From NCBI GenBank assembly GCA_002343335.1, contig DDSI01000210.1, positions 1-16,516 of the forward strand: a stretch of 16,516 bases of DNA. Reading direction: 5' to 3'. The notes beneath the pieces are model-generated. The model saw only the letters and a list, made by a program, of their open reading frames with translations, had not been told where the DNA came from and made no database searches. Shown one piece after another: positions 14,162 to 16,516 of the stretch. The number at the start of each line of letters is the position of its first letter. Within the stretch, counting starts at the first letter, position 1. The DNA is from Bacteriovoracaceae bacterium UBA2394 (GTDB lineage: Bacteria; Bdellovibrionota; UBA2394). The translations under genes were made by a program, and so were the position numbers.

Positions 14162-15068
14162 ATTCTTTTTTCATCGAAGGGATGTAATCCAAGATTCCAT
14201 CGTCCAAAGAATACTTCGCTTTGAATTTTAAATTTGCCGCAGCAAGGGAAGGTTCAGCTTGAGTGTTGCTTTGATAGGTCTTTGGATCATAGGGCATGTC
14301 GAAATATTCGGGCGCCAAATCCATTTTCCAGCAACGGTTGAGTGCTGCCACGAGCTCATTGAAATTTGTGCCAATTCCGGTGCCCACATTGTAAACCCCA
14401 CATTTTCCTTCGAGCGCTAAAAGATTCGCTCTCACACAATCTTTCACGTAAATGTGATCGCGTATTTGCTCGCCCATTTTAAAAATGCGCGGGCGTTTAC
14501 CTTCCACCATCTGCTTACTCAAATGATAGATCATGCTCGCTGGACGGCCCTTACCGCTTTCGCGCGGACCAAACACATTGAAGTAGCGTAACCCCACGAT
14601 GTGCATTTTGCCCATAAGCGGAGTCGCCATTTGATCCATTTTCCATTTTGATTCGCCGTAAGCCGTCAAAATTTCTTTGGGCTGATCTTCCTTCATGGGA
14701 ACAGGTCCGTTGCCGTAGAGGCCCGCGGTCGAAGCGTAGACCAATTTGGATTTGTGTTGTTCGGCCAATCTCAAAATTCGCTCAAAGCCCACGATATTTT
14801 TGTGCAACGTTTCCGAATCGTCGCCATGGCGAGGATCCGTGATCGCCGCTTGATGAAAGATCCAATCGAACTTGCCGTGATCGGGGAGTTCCTCCGATAC
14901 ATCGATCTGATGAAATTCGCAGTTGAAGCCCTGTAAATTGGATCGATGCCCGGTCAATAAATTGTCATAGACGACGACGTCGTGCTTCGAACCATCTTTT
15001 ACCGTGAGCAAATGCTCAACTAAATTGCTTCCAATGAAGCCGGCTCCGCCGGTGACAAGACAGCGCAT
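14148..15068 (-). CDS. hldD: ADP-L-glycero-D-manno-heptose 6-epimerase-type NAD(P)-dependent epimerase
   Basis: A 306-residue extended short-chain dehydrogenase. TGGAGFIGSN (6-15) binds the dinucleotide, with VYDNLLTG (33-40) after the second strand. The catalytic set is visible as the Ser/Thr pair in YASTAGLYG (111-119) and Tyr137/Lys141 in AYGESK. The segment RYFNVFGPRESGKG (161-174), followed by PASMIYHLSKQ and RDHIYVKDC, closely follows HldD; Lys173 matches the extra catalytic lysine of E. coli HldD. The C-terminal TQAEPSLAAANLKFKAKYSL also parallels HldD's TQADLTNLRAAGY segment. HldD converts ADP-D-glycero- to ADP-L-glycero-D-manno-heptose, the donor for LPS-core heptosyltransferases, matching the convergent GT9 gene. 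Length is normal (E. coli 310). The gene starts 24 bp after the FliD-like gene on the same strand and is probably co-transcribed; its own Shine-Dalgarno is poor. A related NDP-sugar 4-epimerase is the main alternative. Confidence 0.8.
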   Translation of the reverse strand: MRCLVTGGAGFIGSNLVEHLLTVKDGSKHDVVVYDNLLTGHRSNLQGFNCEFHQIDVSEELPDHGKFDWIFHQAAITDPRHGDDSETLHKNIVGFERILRLAEQHKSKLVYASTAGLYGNGPVPMKEDQPKEILTAYGESKWKMDQMATPLMGKMHIVGLRYFNVFGPRESGKGRPASMIYHLSKQMVEGKRPRIFKMGEQIRDHIYVKDCVRANLLALEGKCGVYNVGTGIGTNFNELVAALNRCWKMDLAPEYFDMPYDPKTYQSNTQAEPSLAAANLKFKAKYSLDDGILDYIPSMKKEFNLS

Positions 15069-15092
15069 CCGCGAAACGTAGCATGAAAGGCC

Positions 15093-15782
15093 CTATTGAC
15101 CAATTTTTACGGTAATCGGATCCGCTGATTCCTTCTTGAGTGTGATCTTCACGTAATCGAAGAGATCAGCGATGACATTGGAATCTCGATAAATAGGATC
15201 CTTCGTAAGACCATTTAAATTGATCTTAGAATCGAGGCCCTCAATGAGGGGTTTGCTCCCAAAATCATAGGTCGTTAAATTTGTAAGCGTGCTCGAAAAT
15301 CCTAAATTGAAGTTTACGCCTCGTGTTTGCTCCGGGTTTGATTTTCCGGAAAGCAAATCGGTGACGGTCATGCGCGCACTTTCAGAACTGCCATCGCCCG
15401 TGTCATAAACCGAAGCAATGATTCCGATCTTCTGAGCGTTGATAAGCTCTGCCAGTTGTTGAAGTGAAGTGCCTGAGGCCACTGCAATGGGATAATCTTT
15501 TCCTCGCACGGAAATCGTGAGCGTTTGATCGCTATTCGTGACGGCACTTTCCATGGTTTGGAATTTCGTCATCCAAATTTCGTGGGTGGCAAGGCTGTCG
15601 ATTCCCACCGTGAAGGTTTGGTCAGCTGCTTTACGCCCGGCGATCACTCGAATGGCCTCAGGGTTGGAGACGGCCACCTTTTTTCTGAGTCGCGCTGCTC
15701 GAAGGAGCGTTCCGGGGCCTCCCGCATGCGCAAGTTCGGAAACACCTAAAAGAATCGTTAAAGAAATAAGTAAAGTTTTCAT
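15093..15782 (-). CDS. Sec-exported protein with FliD (flagellar cap) D2/D3-like domains
   Basis: The ATG at 15782 is preferred: AGGAGGG (15794-15788) lies 5 bases upstream, and the product opens with a clean signal peptide (MKTLLISLTILLGVSELAHA, cleaved before GGPG). The mature part (209 residues, no cysteine) resembles the central part of FliD/HAP2. NPEAIRVIAGRKAADQTFTVGIDSLAT (39-65, in two adjoining pieces) parallels the 'N...A...YtiqVnsLAt' strand. TLTISVRGKDYPIAVASGTS (87-106), then LQQLAELINAQKIGIIASVYDTGDG (107-131), parallels the FliD 'GtL.isvgg..i.v...nTL..lrdaIN..G..asv..' unit. KINLNGLTKDPIYRDSNVIADLFDYVKITL (186-215) parallels 'itvdGl.rs..sNsvsDvi.GvtltL'. The N- and C-terminal coiled-coil (D0/D1) regions needed for FliD oligomerisation and flagellar type III export are absent. 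Function unknown; perhaps a periplasmic or surface beta-domain/adhesin. It lies between the tolB-like and hldD genes, same strand. Family similarity is from memory of FliD sequences, not an alignment search. Confidence 0.75.
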   Translation of the reverse strand: MKTLLISLTILLGVSELAHAGGPGTLLRAARLRKKVAVSNPEAIRVIAGRKAADQTFTVGIDSLATHEIWMTKFQTMESAVTNSDQTLTISVRGKDYPIAVASGTSLQQLAELINAQKIGIIASVYDTGDGSSESARMTVTDLLSGKSNPEQTRGVNFNLGFSSTLTNLTTYDFGSKPLIEGLDSKINLNGLTKDPIYRDSNVIADLFDYVKITLKKESADPITVKIGQ

Positions 15783-15786
15783 CGGA

Positions 15787-15829
15787 ACCCTCCTCTTCAA
15801 AATTGTGAATGATCACTTTAGAGGAGGGT
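15787..15829 (-). promoter_or_regulatory. Hairpin sequestering the FliD-like gene's Shine-Dalgarno
   Basis: ACCCTCCTCT (15787-15796, plus strand) and AGAGGAGGGT (15820-15829) are perfect 10-base inverted arms. In the minus-strand transcript the downstream arm contains the AGGAGGG ribosome site, and the start ATG follows 4 bases after the arm. Within the 23-base interior, AAA/TTT and GTGA/TCAC can pair further around a 4-base loop, so almost the whole element folds. The upstream arm mimics the anti-Shine-Dalgarno tail of 16S rRNA. No U-run follows, so it is not an intrinsic terminator. It lies inside the 76-bp gap after the tolB-like stop codon. Confidence 0.7.
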
Positions 15830-15858
15830 GAAAATCGTGAAAAGCACTTTTCGATCGG

Positions 15859-16516
15859 TTATTCGTAGCCGAGTCGAGGTGACCAGTTCGGTTGGGTAGC
15901 GTCGCCCGGCAACTCGGCGATCACACCCACCTGAGTTCCATCGGCCTTCATCACGTAGATTTGGCTGCGCGATCCCCGACCGCCACCTAACGCTCGACGA
16001 GAGCTAAACACGATGAGCTTTCCGTCCGGACTCCAGTGAGGTGCTTCGTTGAAGCTAGCGTCATAGGTAAGGCGCTCCATGTCATTGCCTTGATCGTTCA
16101 TCGCAAACACGTCGAACTCACGATCGGTGTCCATCCCCGAGAATAAAATGAGATTGTCGCGCGGATTCCAAGAACAGGTGTCGTTCAATGTTCCGACTCG
16201 TGTGAGCCGGCGAACTTCTAAATTCCCCAGATTGAGAGCGGCCACGTGCAAGTTGCCCCATCGCTCGGTGCTAAAGCAGATCGTCCGGCCGTCTTGACCC
16301 ATGGAGGGCGCGATGTCTGCTCCACGAGACTTGGTAAGCCGCTGCTTGATCTGACCATCCATCGACAGCGTATAGAGCTCGGGGTCTCCATCCTTAGAGG
16401 AAGAAATGATCATTTCGCGACCATTAGGAAGAGGTGTGGGGCTGATGGCGGAGCCTCTAAATTTTGTGATTTGGGCTGTCTTTTTGTCTAACGTAGTTCG
16501 CCAGATGTGCCAGTCC
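15859..16516 (-). CDS. tolB: TolB-like beta-propeller protein, C-terminal part (start beyond right edge)
   Basis: The frame is open from the right window edge to a stop at 15861-15859, showing 218 residues; the beginning of the gene is outside. At least four PD40/WD40-like propeller blades can be read, each with a 'P..SPDGK.IvFsS.R.G...iy.m..DG...+LT' pattern: ISPTPLPNGREMIISSS, IAPSMGQDGRTICFSTE, CSWNPRDNLILFSGMD and APHWSPDGKLIVFSSRR. It ends with QPNWSPRLGYE, close to the PAWSP-type end of TolB. TolB is the periplasmic propeller of the Tol-Pal system, which supports outer-membrane integrity and constriction during division. An ATG at 16413 lies inside a blade and is not the start. The FliD-like gene follows after 76 bp on the same strand. 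Other PD40 proteins (DPP-type peptidase or PD40-OmpA proteins) cannot be excluded without the N-terminal half. Confidence 0.75.
   Translation of the reverse strand, partial: DWHIWRTTLDKKTAQITKFRGSAISPTPLPNGREMIISSSKDGDPELYTLSMDGQIKQRLTKSRGADIAPSMGQDGRTICFSTERWGNLHVAALNLGNLEVRRLTRVGTLNDTCSWNPRDNLILFSGMDTDREFDVFAMNDQGNDMERLTYDASFNEAPHWSPDGKLIVFSSRRALGGGRGSRSQIYVMKADGTQVGVIAELPGDATQPNWSPRLGYE

Noticed and set aside
15841..15852. AAAAG-CA-CTTTT dyad before the FliD-like gene
   Set aside because: Two-base loop, A/T-only 5-bp arms partly against the tolB-like stop; likely chance next to the much stronger SD hairpin.
1..16516. Mobile elements, CRISPR arrays, toxin-antitoxin or phage-defence genes
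   Set aside because: I looked on both strands and saw no transposase or integrase, no regularly spaced repeats and no defence-type domains; the window is envelope-biogenesis core genome.

Overview
The window looks like chromosomal DNA from a diderm (Gram-negative) bacterium of the deltaproteobacterial/Bdellovibrionota type. This is inferred from a large tamB followed by a long multi-POTRA Omp85 gene, a TolB propeller, heptose/LPS-type genes, moderate base composition and tight gene packing. I cannot fix the taxon from sequence alone. No rRNA, tRNA, CRISPR array, transposase, integrase or prophage gene was seen, and nothing in base or codon use suggests recent transfer.

Layout, left to right. 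(1) Positions 1-324 (minus) hold the first 108 codons of an unrecognised gene running off the left edge. It is divergent from a MraY/WecA-family polyprenyl-phosphate sugar-1-phosphate transferase (553-1785, plus), whose 3' end overlaps a convergent membrane-anchored GT2 glycosyltransferase (1774-2724, minus). (2) Across a 132-bp divergent spacer, tamB (2857-6885) is followed by an Omp85/BamA-TamA-family barrel gene with about seven POTRA modules (6911-9700), then a small exported coiled-coil protein of unknown role (9811-10386). (3) A Ppx/GppA-type phosphatase (10383-11330, minus) converges on the coiled-coil gene and diverges from a polytopic PMT/ArnT-like glycosyltransferase (11374-12879), which is followed by a GT9 heptosyltransferase-like gene (12911-14161). 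(4) On the minus strand, reading from the right edge, come the 3' part of a tolB-like gene (15859-16516), a Sec-exported protein carrying the middle domains of the flagellar cap protein FliD (15093-15782), and an HldD-type ADP-heptose epimerase (14148-15068) whose 3' end overlaps the GT9 gene.

Nearly every recognised gene concerns the cell envelope. The WecA-like enzyme, GT2, PMT-like enzyme, GT9 and HldD build or transfer surface glycans and LPS-core-type heptose. TamB with its Omp85 partner forms an inner-to-outer-membrane bridge, and TolB belongs to the Tol-Pal system. Ppx/GppA is the only clearly metabolic/signalling gene.

The two observations most worth following are on the right. One is a FliD D2/D3-like protein that has lost the polymerising coiled-coil ends of FliD and gained a Sec signal peptide. 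The other is a 10-bp perfect hairpin immediately upstream of it that buries its very strong Shine-Dalgarno sequence. The seven-POTRA Omp85 protein comes next. Three convergent gene pairs overlap at their 3' ends (12, 4 and 14 bp), and no classical intrinsic terminator was found anywhere.
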